DNA from: CAZGSV01 sp964528605
GTDB lineage: Bacteria > Armatimonadota > Zipacnadia > CAZGSV01
Assembly (NCBI GenBank): GCA_964528605.1
Contig: CAZGSV010000076.1
Coordinates: 1 to 15,547, forward strand
Reading direction: 5' to 3'
DNA length: 15,547 bases
Positions 1 to 6,807 of this stretch are shown here, piece after piece (the stretch's first letter is position 1; each line of letters opens with the position of its first letter). The translations under genes and the position numbers were made by a program. The notes under the pieces were generated by a model. That model was not told where the DNA came from. It did not search any database and saw only the letters and a program-made list of their open reading frames with translations.

Positions 1-180
1 GTTCTCCAGTTGAAGGAGGGCGAGACGGCGACTCCACAAGAGATCATCCGCTTCTGTGCGGAGCGGATGGCGGCCTTCAAGGTGCCGCGCTACCTCGAGT
101 TCCGCGACCAGTTGCCCCTCACCGGCACCGGCAAAGTCTTCAAGCGCGCCCTGCGCGAGGAGACTCAGCAGAAGTCCTAG
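1..180 (+). CDS. Acyl-CoA synthetase / AMP-dependent ligase, C-terminal end (5' truncated by window)
   Basis: The frame is open from base 1 and ends with TAG at 178-180, giving the last 59 residues of a protein that begins outside the window. It carries the C-terminal signature of the ANL superfamily (acyl-CoA synthetases and related AMP-forming ligases): an AAFKVPRY segment, followed by PLTGTGKVFKRALRE, in which the Lys of GTGK is the usual catalytic lysine of the adenylation half-reaction (the A10 motif). Family members activate a carboxylic acid with ATP and transfer the acyl group to CoA. The AAFKVPRY...PLTGTGK pattern is most like medium/long-chain fatty-acyl-CoA ligases, but the substrate cannot be told from this end alone. 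The next gene begins 43 bases downstream on the same strand. Confidence 0.85.
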   Translation, partial: VLQLKEGETATPQEIIRFCAERMAAFKVPRYLEFRDQLPLTGTGKVFKRALREETQQKS

Positions 181-223
181 CGCCATAGGCATCACGCCCC
201 GACGCAAGGGGGCCGCAGCAGGC

Positions 224-460
224 GTGTCAGACGAAGAGGAAGTAGTAATCTACGCCACCAACAACGCCGTCGAGGCCAACGCCCTGGCCACCCGGCTGGC
301 CGCGGCCGGCTTCCCGGTAAGTGTGCGCACGCCCGAGTCGGCTCTAACACTGTACCTCGGCAGCGGCAGCCGTTTCTTGCAGCACTTCCTCTCGGTGCCC
401 AAGTCGCGCGAAACGGAAGCGCGCGCGGCACTCGCTCAATTGCTCCAAGACGCCTCCTAG
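224..460 (+). CDS. Small DUF2007-like protein
   Basis: This is a 78-residue protein starting at a GTG (224) about 12 bases after an AAGGGGG purine run at 206-212. The frame stays open further upstream, but there it overlaps the synthetase gene and reads as Arg/Ser-rich shadow, so the GTG start is preferred. The protein opens with acidic residues (SDEEEVVIYATNN), continues with AVEANALATRLAAAGFPVSVRT and ends with FLSVPKSRETEARAALAQLL. The pattern of 'gain or switch of an item, short helix, AAGF/I, strand, VP...A..AL' matches the DUF2007 family, small one-domain proteins called putative signal-transducing proteins, whose biochemical role is unknown. There is no signal peptide or membrane segment. 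The DUF72 gene follows after 15 bases, so the two are probably co-transcribed. Family assignment is from motif shape only. Confidence 0.6.
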   Translation: MSDEEEVVIYATNNAVEANALATRLAAAGFPVSVRTPESALTLYLGSGSRFLQHFLSVPKSRETEARAALAQLLQDAS

Positions 461-475
461 GACCACCGCAGACCC

Positions 476-1270
476 ATGGGCGCAATCTACCTCGGCACCA
501 GCGGCTTCTCCTACGACGACTGGATAGGCCACTTCTACCCTGCCGATATGGTCAAGGCCAACATGCTGCCCTTCTACGGCCGCCGCTTCCGCTGCGTCGA
601 GATCAACGCCACCTACTACACGCCCCCCTCCGAGCGCATGATCCAGTCCTTCATCGCTCGCACGCCGCCAGAGTTCCAGTTCGTCATCAAGGGCCACAAG
701 CAGATAACCCACGAGCCCGCCTCGGACGAGGCCGAGGCCGGGAGCATCTTCGAAGCCTTCCGCACCAGCCTCGCCCCCCTGGCGGACGCCGGGAAACTCG
801 GCTGCATCCTGCTCCAGTTCCCCTACTCGTTCCGGCCCGCTCCCGCGAACGTCTCCTACCTGGAGGAGGTCGTGGAGCGAATGGGCTGGGCGCCGCTCAC
901 CGTCGAGTTCCGCAACTCCCACTGGGTGGATGAGCGCACCTTCGACCTGCTGCGGCGCCTCGGCGTAGCCTTCTGCTGCGTGGACGAGCCCCGGCTCTCG
1001 GGCTTGATGCCTCCGGTAGCGGTCGCTACCGCGCCCCTCGCCTACGTTCGCTTTCACGGCCGCAACGCCGCCAAGTGGTGGGAGCACGAGCAGGCCTACG
1101 AGCGCTATGACTATCTCTACTCCGAGGACGAGTTGCGCGAGTGGACGGACAAGATTCGCGCCCTGGCCGACTCCGCCGAGAAGACCTTCGTCTTCTTCAA
1201 CAACCACTACCGAGGTCAGGCCGCCATCAACGCCGAGCAACTCATCCAACTGCTCAGCGAAGGCCAGTAA
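476..1270 (+). CDS. DUF72 family protein (YecE-like)
   Basis: This 264-residue protein matches DUF72 in length and motifs. It opens with IYLGTSGFSYDDWIGHFYP (the family's G-x-S-G-[WF]-x-Y-x-[DH]-W start). It continues with FRCVEINATYYTPPSERMI, FQFVIKGHKQITHE, LGCILLQFPYSF, TVEFRNSHW, a CCVDEP segment, AYVRFHGRN, and near the end VFFNNHYRGQAAINAEQLIQLL. DUF72 proteins fold as TIM barrels; the conserved Glu/Asn/His residues line a presumed active site and the fold resembles sugar-phosphate isomerases or AP endonuclease-like barrels, but no reaction is established. The ATG at 476 has only a weak upstream AGGA. It lies between the DUF2007-like gene and argG on the same strand. The protein looks complete, soluble and cytoplasmic. 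Confidence 0.93.
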   Translation: MGAIYLGTSGFSYDDWIGHFYPADMVKANMLPFYGRRFRCVEINATYYTPPSERMIQSFIARTPPEFQFVIKGHKQITHEPASDEAEAGSIFEAFRTSLAPLADAGKLGCILLQFPYSFRPAPANVSYLEEVVERMGWAPLTVEFRNSHWVDERTFDLLRRLGVAFCCVDEPRLSGLMPPVAVATAPLAYVRFHGRNAAKWWEHEQAYERYDYLYSEDELREWTDKIRALADSAEKTFVFFNNHYRGQAAINAEQLIQLLSEGQ

Positions 1271-1341
1271 CGCCGGTGGCGCTCCCGCCGCCGCCAGAGT
1301 AGAATGGCTGCGCTCTAGCCCGTCCCCGACCCCGGCCCATT

Positions 1342-1348
1342 GAGGTGA
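1342..1348 (+). promoter_or_regulatory. Shine-Dalgarno site of argG
   Basis: GAGGTGA is a seven-base perfect match to the anti-Shine-Dalgarno complement and lies five bases before ATG 1354. It decides the start: the in-frame GTG at 1345 falls inside this site and is therefore not the initiator. Confidence 0.75.
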
Positions 1349-1353
1349 CAGCT

Positions 1354-2568
1354 ATGCCCCAGAAAGTCGTGCTCGCTTATTCCGGTGGACTCGATACCTC
1401 CGTCGCCATCCGCTGGATCAAGGAGCGGTACGGCGCGGAAGTAATCGCTCTCTCCATTGACCTGGGCGAAGAGAAGGACTACGAGGGCATACGCCAGAAG
1501 GCGCTCAAGGTCGGCGCTGTCAAGGCCTTCGTCGTGGACGCCAAAGAGGAGTTCCTCCGCGGCTTCGTCTTCCCCGCCCTGGCCGCCAACGCGCTTTATG
1601 AAGGCGCCTACCCCCTGGCGACCGCCTTGGGCCGCCCCCTCATCGCCCAGCACGCGACCCGCGTCGCCCTCGAGGAAGGCGCCGACGCGGCCGCGCATGG
1701 GTGCACCGGCAAAGGCAACGACCAGGTGCGCTTCGAGGTCACCTTCGCTGCCCTCGCCCCGCAACTCAAGGTCATCGCCCCCGCCCGTGAGTGGAGCATG
1801 ACCCGCGAGCAGGAGATCGAATACGCCCAACAGCACGACATACCGGTGCCCGTCGACGTGCGCAACCCCTACAGCGTTGACGTAAACCTCTGGGGGCGCA
1901 GCATCGAGTGTGGCGTGCTCGAAGACCCGAACGTCACGCCGCCCGAGGAGGTCTTCAAGTGGACCGCCTCTACGACGGCTGCGCCGGACCAACCTGAGGA
2001 GGTTACTATCGGCTTCGAGCGCGGCGTGCCGGTCTCGCTGGACGGGCAGCGCCTGCCGCCCGTGGAACTGGTCACCCGCCTCAATGCCCTCGCGGGACGC
2101 CACGGCGTGGGCCGCATAGACATGGTGGAGAACCGGTTGGTGGGCATCAAGTCTCGCGAGGTGTACGAGGCGCCCGCGGCCACAGCCCTGCTTGCCGCTC
2201 ACCGCGACCTCGAGCGCCTAACGCTCGACCGCGACACCGCCCACTACAAGGCGGCGCTGGAACTGAAGTACGCCGAACTCGTCTACTACGGCCTATGGCA
2301 CAGTCCGTTGCGCCGCCATCTGGACGCCTTCTTCGGCTCCACCCAAGAGCGCGTGACCGGCAGCGTGCGCCTGCGCTTCTACAAGGGCACGTGCCTGGTA
2401 GTCGGCCGCGAGTCACCGGAGTCGCTCTACGACTTCCGCCTCGCGACCTACGACGCCGCCGACCGCTTCGACCATGCGGCCTCAGTCGGCTTCATCAAGA
2501 TCTGGGGCCTGCCGACGGAAGTTGCCGCCGCGCGCGAACGCCGCGACAAGGAGTCGGGCTCCGCATAG
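1354..2568 (+). CDS. argG: Argininosuccinate synthase
   Basis: This 404-residue protein catalyses citrulline + aspartate + ATP -> argininosuccinate + AMP + PPi, the penultimate step of arginine synthesis, in the cytoplasm. The N-terminal ATP pyrophosphatase P-loop SGGLDTS is at residues 10-16. HGCTGKGNDQVRFE (about 115-128) carries the citrulline/aspartate-binding residues. It is followed by APAREWSMTREQEIEYA and PYSVDVNLWGRSIECGVLEDP-type motifs, then a complete C-terminal oligomerisation region with MVENRLVGIKSREVYEAPAA. Length and motif order are normal for the family and nothing is missing. It lies 83 bases after the DUF72 gene. It consumes the aspartate that the aminotransferase at 11012-12202 can make. 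No argH or other arg gene is visible nearby. Confidence 0.98.
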   Translation: MPQKVVLAYSGGLDTSVAIRWIKERYGAEVIALSIDLGEEKDYEGIRQKALKVGAVKAFVVDAKEEFLRGFVFPALAANALYEGAYPLATALGRPLIAQHATRVALEEGADAAAHGCTGKGNDQVRFEVTFAALAPQLKVIAPAREWSMTREQEIEYAQQHDIPVPVDVRNPYSVDVNLWGRSIECGVLEDPNVTPPEEVFKWTASTTAAPDQPEEVTIGFERGVPVSLDGQRLPPVELVTRLNALAGRHGVGRIDMVENRLVGIKSREVYEAPAATALLAAHRDLERLTLDRDTAHYKAALELKYAELVYYGLWHSPLRRHLDAFFGSTQERVTGSVRLRFYKGTCLVVGRESPESLYDFRLATYDAADRFDHAASVGFIKIWGLPTEVAAARERRDKESGSA

Positions 2569-2645
2569 GCGCTGCGGCCAGGAGCCAACGCGCCGTGACA
2601 GGCCAAGCCGGCCGGGCAGGCCCGAAAGACCCGTAGAAGCGCGCC

Positions 2646-3890
2646 ATGGCCGCTACCGCGCCGTCCCTTCGCCGGAACTTTGTCGCGGGCCTGAGCGGCG
2701 AGGCCCTGTGGAACTTCGGCCATTCCTTCGCTGCCTTCGAAACCATCCTCATGGTGTATCTGGCGCGCGCAGGTGCCCCCACGCCCGTGGTCGGGCTGCT
2801 TCCCACAGTCAACATCCTCGGATACGCTTTGCCGCAGATACTGGTCGCTCGCCGCTACGGCGGCCGGGCTCAAGCCAAGCGCCTTTTCGTGCTCTGGAAC
2901 CTTCCCACCGCCATGGCTCTGATCGCCATGGGCGGGCTAGCACATTCGACGGGCTGGCCGGCTCCCACCTGGGCAGTAGCGGCGTTTCTTGCGTTTCTTG
3001 GAGCCAGTGCTCTGGCCACGGGAGTCAGTTCCCCTCTGTGGACCGAACTCTCGGCCCGGCTCTTCCCCCAACAGGCGCGTGGCCGCTATTACGGTTCCGT
3101 CTTCCTCGTAGACGGCGTCACCGGAATGCTCGGCTACGCGGTCGCCGCTCGCTTGCTGGCTGCCTTGCCCGGCCCCACAAACTTCGCCCTCTGCATGGCC
3201 TGCGCGGGCGTGTTGACCGCGGTGGCGGCCGGTGCCTGGTCCTTCTATGGCGAACCGCGTGCCGAGGAGCGCTGCTGCCAGGAGTCACTTCGCCATTACG
3301 CAGTGCGCTTGTGCCGCCTCGTCGCTGCGGACCGCAACTTCTGCCGCTTCGTGCTCATCAAAGGGTTCCTCGGCCTCGCCTACATGGGGCCGGCCTTCAT
3401 TGCGCCCTATGCCGTCAAGCGCTTCAGCCTGCCGGACTCCGCGGCCGCTTGGGCGGGCATCCTGCTCTTCATCCCCGGCGCGCTCACCAGCCTGCTCTGG
3501 GGCCGCCTGGGCGAGAGGCGAGGGTACCTGGGCCTTTCCGTCGCTTCTGCCTTCGTCGGCCTTGCCGCCTGTCTCGCCGCCGCCGCGGCCGACTCCTGGC
3601 CTCTTACTGTCCCTGGCCTCCTTCTTTTGGGCCTCTCGTATTCCATGAACGGCGTTGCCACCAACAACATAGTCATCGAGTCAAGCCCCAGCACCGAACG
3701 CCTCGGCTACATCGCCGCGGCCAACGTGCTCATCACCCTTCCCTTCGGATGTGCTCCGCCCCTCGGCGGCTGGCTCGCAGATCGCTTCTCCTTCCGCCTG
3801 CTCTTCTCGCTCTCCGCAGCGCTCTACCTGATCGGCGGCGCACTGCTCGCCATCCTCGTCAGGGACCCGCGCAGGCGCCAGCAGACCTGA
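2646..3890 (+). CDS. Major facilitator superfamily transporter
   Basis: This 414-residue polytopic membrane protein has roughly twelve hydrophobic segments. Examples lie near residues 27-40, 47-66, 81-99, 108-128, 153-174, 182-200, 236-256, 268-285, 296-314, 319-335, 355-375 and 385-405. The loop between helices 2 and 3 (ARRYGGRAQAKR) and the matching loop between helices 8 and 9 (WGRLGERRG) are the basic G-x-x-x-[DE]-R-x-G-R-type motifs that mark MFS carriers and their internal two-fold repeat. The central cytoplasmic loop (about 201-235) is rich in Arg, Glu and Cys. The substrate is not predictable from motifs. The ATG at 2646 has no clear Shine-Dalgarno site. It lies 77 bases after argG on the same strand and could be co-transcribed with it. 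Confidence 0.88.
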   Translation: MAATAPSLRRNFVAGLSGEALWNFGHSFAAFETILMVYLARAGAPTPVVGLLPTVNILGYALPQILVARRYGGRAQAKRLFVLWNLPTAMALIAMGGLAHSTGWPAPTWAVAAFLAFLGASALATGVSSPLWTELSARLFPQQARGRYYGSVFLVDGVTGMLGYAVAARLLAALPGPTNFALCMACAGVLTAVAAGAWSFYGEPRAEERCCQESLRHYAVRLCRLVAADRNFCRFVLIKGFLGLAYMGPAFIAPYAVKRFSLPDSAAAWAGILLFIPGALTSLLWGRLGERRGYLGLSVASAFVGLAACLAAAAADSWPLTVPGLLLLGLSYSMNGVATNNIVIESSPSTERLGYIAAANVLITLPFGCAPPLGGWLADRFSFRLLFSLSAALYLIGGALLAILVRDPRRRQQT

Positions 3891-3915
3891 TCTCACCTAG
3901 GCGCTGAGCCTATGC

Positions 3916-3945
3916 TTGCGCAGGCAGCGGCCCACCTGCTATAAG
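3916..3945 (+). promoter_or_regulatory. Candidate promoter of lysC (extended -10)
   Basis: The -10 element TATAAG (3940-3945) is directly preceded by TGC, making an extended -10 (TGnTATAAt-type). A weak -35, TTGCGC (3916-3921), lies 18 bases upstream. The predicted transcription start, about 3952, is only a few bases before ATG 3956, which would make the mRNA leaderless or nearly so. Confidence 0.45.
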
Positions 3946-3955
3946 TTCTTCGCCT

Positions 3956-5350
3956 ATGAGGAAAGCCCCTGCCGCCAAACCCCGCCGCAAGCCGGCGCGA
4001 CGCGCTCGGGCCGAGCCGCCGCTTGTGGTGATGAAGTTCGGCGGCACCTCGCTTGCGCCGCGGCCCCGCGTGGCGCGCGCGCTGGTGCAGGAAACCCTGG
4101 AACAGGGGGCACCCTCCGCTTACGAACTCCATCTGGCCCTCACGCGGACGCTGGAGCGGGCCACGGTCGCGCGCTTCGCTGAGGTCGCCCGCCATATCGC
4201 CTCGGTCGTCAAGCGGGGCTGCCGCGCGGTCGTCGTCGTCTCGGCCATCGGCAATACCACCGACGATCTCATTACCCTAGCCGAAGACGTCACCTCACAG
4301 CCCGACCGGCGCGAACTCGACATGCTGGTCGCCACCGGCGAGCAGACCTCCGCCGCGCTCATGGCCATCACCCTCAATGCCCTCCAGTGCCCCGCCTTGT
4401 CCCTCACCGGAGGCCAAGCAGGCATACTGGCAGAGGCCGTCCCCGGTCGTGCCCACATCCGCAGCGTGCAGCCCGACCGTATCCGCAAGGAACTGGCCAG
4501 CGGAAAGACCGTCGTCGTGGCCGGCTTCCAGGGCATAACCGAGCAGGATGCCGCCGCCGACCTTACCACCCTGGGCCGCGGCGGCTCTGACGCCTCCGCT
4601 GCCGCTCTCGCCGTCGCCCTGGGAGCCGAGTGTCACATCTACACCGACGTCAACGGCGTCTACACCGCCGACCCCCGCATCGTTCCCACCGCAAAACTGC
4701 TGCCCCGCATGTGCTGCGACGAAATGCTCGAACTGGCCAGCCACGGCGCCAAGGTGCTACAGGCCCGCGCCGTCGAGATCGCCGCCCGCGCGCACATCCA
4801 ACTACGAGTCCGCAGCAGTTTCGAACTGGGCGACCCCGGCACTGTCATTGGCTCAGCAGAGGAGATGCTTATGGAGGAGCAACCAGCCATTAGAGGACTC
4901 GCCTGCGAAAAGGGCGTGGGCATGATCGCCATCCGCAAGATCGCCAACAAGCCCGGCATCGCGGCCGCCGTCTTCAAGGCCCTGGACGAAGCCTCCATCA
5001 ACGTGGACATCATCGTCCAGCCGGGCGAAGTTGAGGAGCCCGTGGATATCTCCTTCTCCGTCAGCGGCCCCGACCTCCAACGCGCTTACGAGAAGGTCAA
5101 GGCTGTCTCGAGGAAGTTGGGCGCGGCCAAGGTCGAGCGCATCGGCGGCCTGGCCAAAGTCTCCGTAGTCGGCATCGGCCTGCACACTCGCCCCGGCCTC
5201 GCTCACAAGGTCTTCTTAACGCTGGCGGAGGCCGACATCAACATCGTAGCCATCACTACCAGCGAGATTCGCATCACCTGCGTCGTAGAGGAGCGCTGCG
5301 CTGACCAGGCGGTGCAGTTGCTGCACCAAGCGTTCGGCCTGCAGCACTAG
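3956..5350 (+). CDS. lysC: Aspartate kinase, two ACT domains, with N-terminal insertion
   Basis: This 464-residue enzyme phosphorylates L-aspartate to aspartyl-4-phosphate, the first step to lysine, threonine, methionine and diaminopimelate. The kinase domain shows KFGGTS (27-32), VVVVSAIGNTTDDL (92-105), VATGEQTS (125-132), GFQGIT (190-195), TTLGRGGSDASA (204-215) and YTDVNGVYTADPR (229-241). Two regulatory ACT domains follow (about 320-385 and 400-460), so feedback inhibition by lysine and/or threonine is expected. Two oddities stand out. There is a very basic 22-residue N-terminal tail, and about 35 extra residues (about 35-69) lie between KFGGTSLA and the TVARFAEVARHI helix that normally follows almost at once. 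No Shine-Dalgarno site precedes ATG 3956; GTG 4025 and ATG 4031 are alternative starts that would remove the basic tail but keep KFGGTS. The gene ends 16 bases from the stop of the convergent exonuclease gene. Confidence 0.95.
   Translation: MRKAPAAKPRRKPARRARAEPPLVVMKFGGTSLAPRPRVARALVQETLEQGAPSAYELHLALTRTLERATVARFAEVARHIASVVKRGCRAVVVVSAIGNTTDDLITLAEDVTSQPDRRELDMLVATGEQTSAALMAITLNALQCPALSLTGGQAGILAEAVPGRAHIRSVQPDRIRKELASGKTVVVAGFQGITEQDAAADLTTLGRGGSDASAAALAVALGAECHIYTDVNGVYTADPRIVPTAKLLPRMCCDEMLELASHGAKVLQARAVEIAARAHIQLRVRSSFELGDPGTVIGSAEEMLMEEQPAIRGLACEKGVGMIAIRKIANKPGIAAAVFKALDEASINVDIIVQPGEVEEPVDISFSVSGPDLQRAYEKVKAVSRKLGAAKVERIGGLAKVSVVGIGLHTRPGLAHKVFLTLAEADINIVAITTSEIRITCVVEERCADQAVQLLHQAFGLQH
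4858..4873 (+). promoter_or_regulatory. Internal in-frame translation start for an aspartokinase beta subunit
   Basis: Inside lysC, AGAGGAG (4858-4864) lies six bases before an in-frame ATG (4871, Met306). Translation from there to 5350 would give a 159-residue protein made only of the two ACT domains. Known alpha2beta2 aspartokinases (Bacillus subtilis LysC, Corynebacterium, Thermus) make a beta subunit of about 160-170 residues in just this way. That this start is used here is inferred from the site and the size match. Confidence 0.6.
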
Positions 5351-5366
5351 GCTGCCTCATCCGGCC

Positions 5367-6173
5367 TCAGCGCGACCGCCCGGCTCGCCGCGCCGCCTTG
5401 TCCGCGGTTCTCTCCTGCCAGGCCGCGTACTCGGCCAGCAACTTCTGCCACAGCCCCTCGTAAGCCACCTGCGCCAAGCGCTCCAGGTGCATGACGTCCT
5501 CGCGGTTGTAGTCCAGGAGCAGTTGCCGCGCCGTGCGGCTGCCCCGCTCCCACTCGCGCCACAGCCGCACGGCGTCAAAGCCGTTCAGCCCGCGGGTGTG
5601 CTCGCTACGCTCCATGCCGAGCGCCTGCTCCACCGCCTTCAGCCCGCCCCTCAGCCCCAGCCGCCGCAGCAGAAAGCATAGGTCAAGATGCAGCGGCTCG
5701 AAGGTGAGGTTGGAGAAACGCCTGCGCAGGAACGGCATATCGAATACCGAGCCGTAGAAAGTCACGATCATCGGGTATTGCCGCAGCACCCCCGGCAACT
5801 CCGTTAGGTTCTCGTGCCTCACGAAGACCTGCATCCGGCCCTGCGCGAGCAGCCCCACCACCGTCACCTCCGCCCAGTCCCCCATCCCCGTCGTCTCGAT
5901 GTCCAGGTAGGCTGCCTGCCGCGCGAAGTCGGGATACGCCCGCCACCACTGCTGCCGCGGCAGGCAATCGCGAAAAAAGAGGCAGTCGCCTGCCTCCAGC
6001 CTCTCCCGCGACCGGGCCAAGTGCTCCGCGATGCGCTCCACCGTCTCCGGCTTGAGGCGCAGCCTGTCCGCCGAGGCGAGGAACTCGTCCCAGTCGCCCG
6101 CCCCCGCCCGCCACAGACGCCATTCCGTGGTCGCGCCCACGCCCGGCACGTGCACGAACGTCCGCCTGAGCAT
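5367..6173 (-). CDS. YprB-type RNase H-fold 3'-5' exonuclease (DEDD family)
   Basis: This 268-residue protein has a DnaQ-like/RNase H-like fold of the YprB (RNase_H_2) type. The metal-binding signature is visible in order: Exo I YLDIETTG (Asp91, Glu93), Exo II FYGSVFDMPFL (Asp145), HLDLCFLLRR (162-171) and Exo III DYNREDV (Tyr222, Asp226). The Y-x3-D spacing of the last motif is the DEDDy arrangement. Such enzymes trim single-stranded nucleic acid from the 3' end with two metal ions; whether this one acts on DNA or RNA is unknown. The region before residue 85 has no recognised domain, and the tail is Arg/Ala-rich. The start codon overlaps the stop of the flavin reductase-like gene by one base (TAATG), implying translational coupling. 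It is convergent with lysC. Confidence 0.85.
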   Translation of the reverse strand: MLRRTFVHVPGVGATTEWRLWRAGAGDWDEFLASADRLRLKPETVERIAEHLARSRERLEAGDCLFFRDCLPRQQWWRAYPDFARQAAYLDIETTGMGDWAEVTVVGLLAQGRMQVFVRHENLTELPGVLRQYPMIVTFYGSVFDMPFLRRRFSNLTFEPLHLDLCFLLRRLGLRGGLKAVEQALGMERSEHTRGLNGFDAVRLWREWERGSRTARQLLLDYNREDVMHLERLAQVAYEGLWQKLLAEYAAWQERTADKAARRAGRSR

Positions 6174-6751
6174 TAACCCGGTTGCTCCGACTCCCTGGTA
6201 AAGCCGTAACTGCCCTGCACCTCAGCCAGGGCTCGGTACTCGCCGTTCAAGGGCACGAAGACCAGAGGCGAGGCCGCGTCAGTGTCGAAGCCCCCCCCGT
6301 GCTCCAGACACTGCTCATCTATCTGCACCGCCACCACCTCCGCCACGAACAACTCGTGCGTGCCAAACATGACCCGCTGCTGCACGCGGCATTCCAGATT
6401 CACGGGGAACTCCTCGATCAGTGGCGCCTTCACTTCGCGCGCCGGCGCCGCCGTTACCCCTATCAGCGTGAACTTGTCCACGTCCCGCCCCGACACCATG
6501 CCGAATCTGTCCACCAGCGCCGCCTGATCCGCGCGCGGCATGTTGATCACAAACTCTCCGGTCTGGCTGATGATGTAGTGCGAGTACCGCTCGGGCCTGA
6601 TGGACACCCCCACCAAGGGCGGCTGCGAACACAAGATGCCGGTCCAGGCTATCGCGAGCCCGTTCGGGGGCCTCTCCGGCAGCGCACACGTGACCACCAC
6701 CGCCGGCGTGGGATATAGGCTGCTGCTTCCCGCTCGTACCACTTTCGCCAC
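6173..6751 (-). CDS. Flavin reductase-like, FMN-binding split-barrel protein
   Basis: This 192-residue protein starts at GTG 6751, chosen because a perfect AAGGAGGT ribosome site sits eight bases upstream and because the family begins near KVVRAGSSSLYPTPAVVVTC. A longer frame upstream would add only 20 low-complexity residues. The family core is clear: NGLAIAWTGILCSQPPLVGVSI, then RYSHYII, GEFVINMP, VNLECRVQQRVMFGTHELFVAEVVAV and a C-terminal PLVFVPLNGEYRAL. Members bind FMN; some reduce flavin with NAD(P)H to supply monooxygenases, and others are flavoredoxin-like electron carriers. No partner oxygenase lies in the window, so the electron acceptor is unknown. It is followed, with a one-base overlap, by the exonuclease gene and preceded 56 bases upstream by the macro-domain gene. 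Confidence 0.9.
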   Translation of the reverse strand: MAKVVRAGSSSLYPTPAVVVTCALPERPPNGLAIAWTGILCSQPPLVGVSIRPERYSHYIISQTGEFVINMPRADQAALVDRFGMVSGRDVDKFTLIGVTAAPAREVKAPLIEEFPVNLECRVQQRVMFGTHELFVAEVVAVQIDEQCLEHGGGFDTDAASPLVFVPLNGEYRALAEVQGSYGFTRESEQPG

Positions 6752-6759
6752 CGCTGCTG

Positions 6760-6767
6760 ACCTCCTT
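6760..6767 (-). promoter_or_regulatory. Strong Shine-Dalgarno site of the flavin reductase-like gene
   Basis: Read on the minus strand, AAGGAGGT is a full consensus ribosome site, followed by eight bases and GTG 6751. It settles the start of that gene. Confidence 0.85.
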
Positions 6768-6807
6768 CGCTCTTCGCCCCCGCTCGGCCGTGCGACGGCC
6801 GTCCCCC

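Noticed and set aside
344..1249. Minus-strand open frame of about 300 codons opposite the DUF72 gene
   Set aside because: The composition is Gly/Val/Glu-rich shadow with no recognisable domain, while the opposite strand encodes a complete DUF72 protein.
1277..1305. Promoter before argG with -10-like TAGAAT at 1300-1305
   Set aside because: The -10 is plausible, but the sequence at the -35 distance (TGGCGC) is poor and there is no extended -10, so I did not list it.
1345..1353. GTG 1345 as the argG start
   Set aside because: It lies inside the GAGGTGA ribosome site that serves ATG 1354, and the family normally begins just before the KVVLAYSGGLDTS motif.
1315..2202. Minus-strand open frame of about 295 codons opposite argG
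   Set aside because: It is an antisense shadow of a fully conserved argG, with no motif and no ribosome site.
2474..3907. Long plus-strand open frame (477 codons) overlapping argG's end and the whole MFS gene
   Set aside because: Its product is Arg/Pro/Ser-rich low-complexity sequence with no family motif. It lies in another frame of a clear MFS gene, and long shadow frames are expected at this GC content.
3891..3955. Lysine riboswitch or other leader RNA before lysC
   Set aside because: The spacer is only 65 bases, far too short for a lysine riboswitch, and it already holds a promoter next to the start codon.
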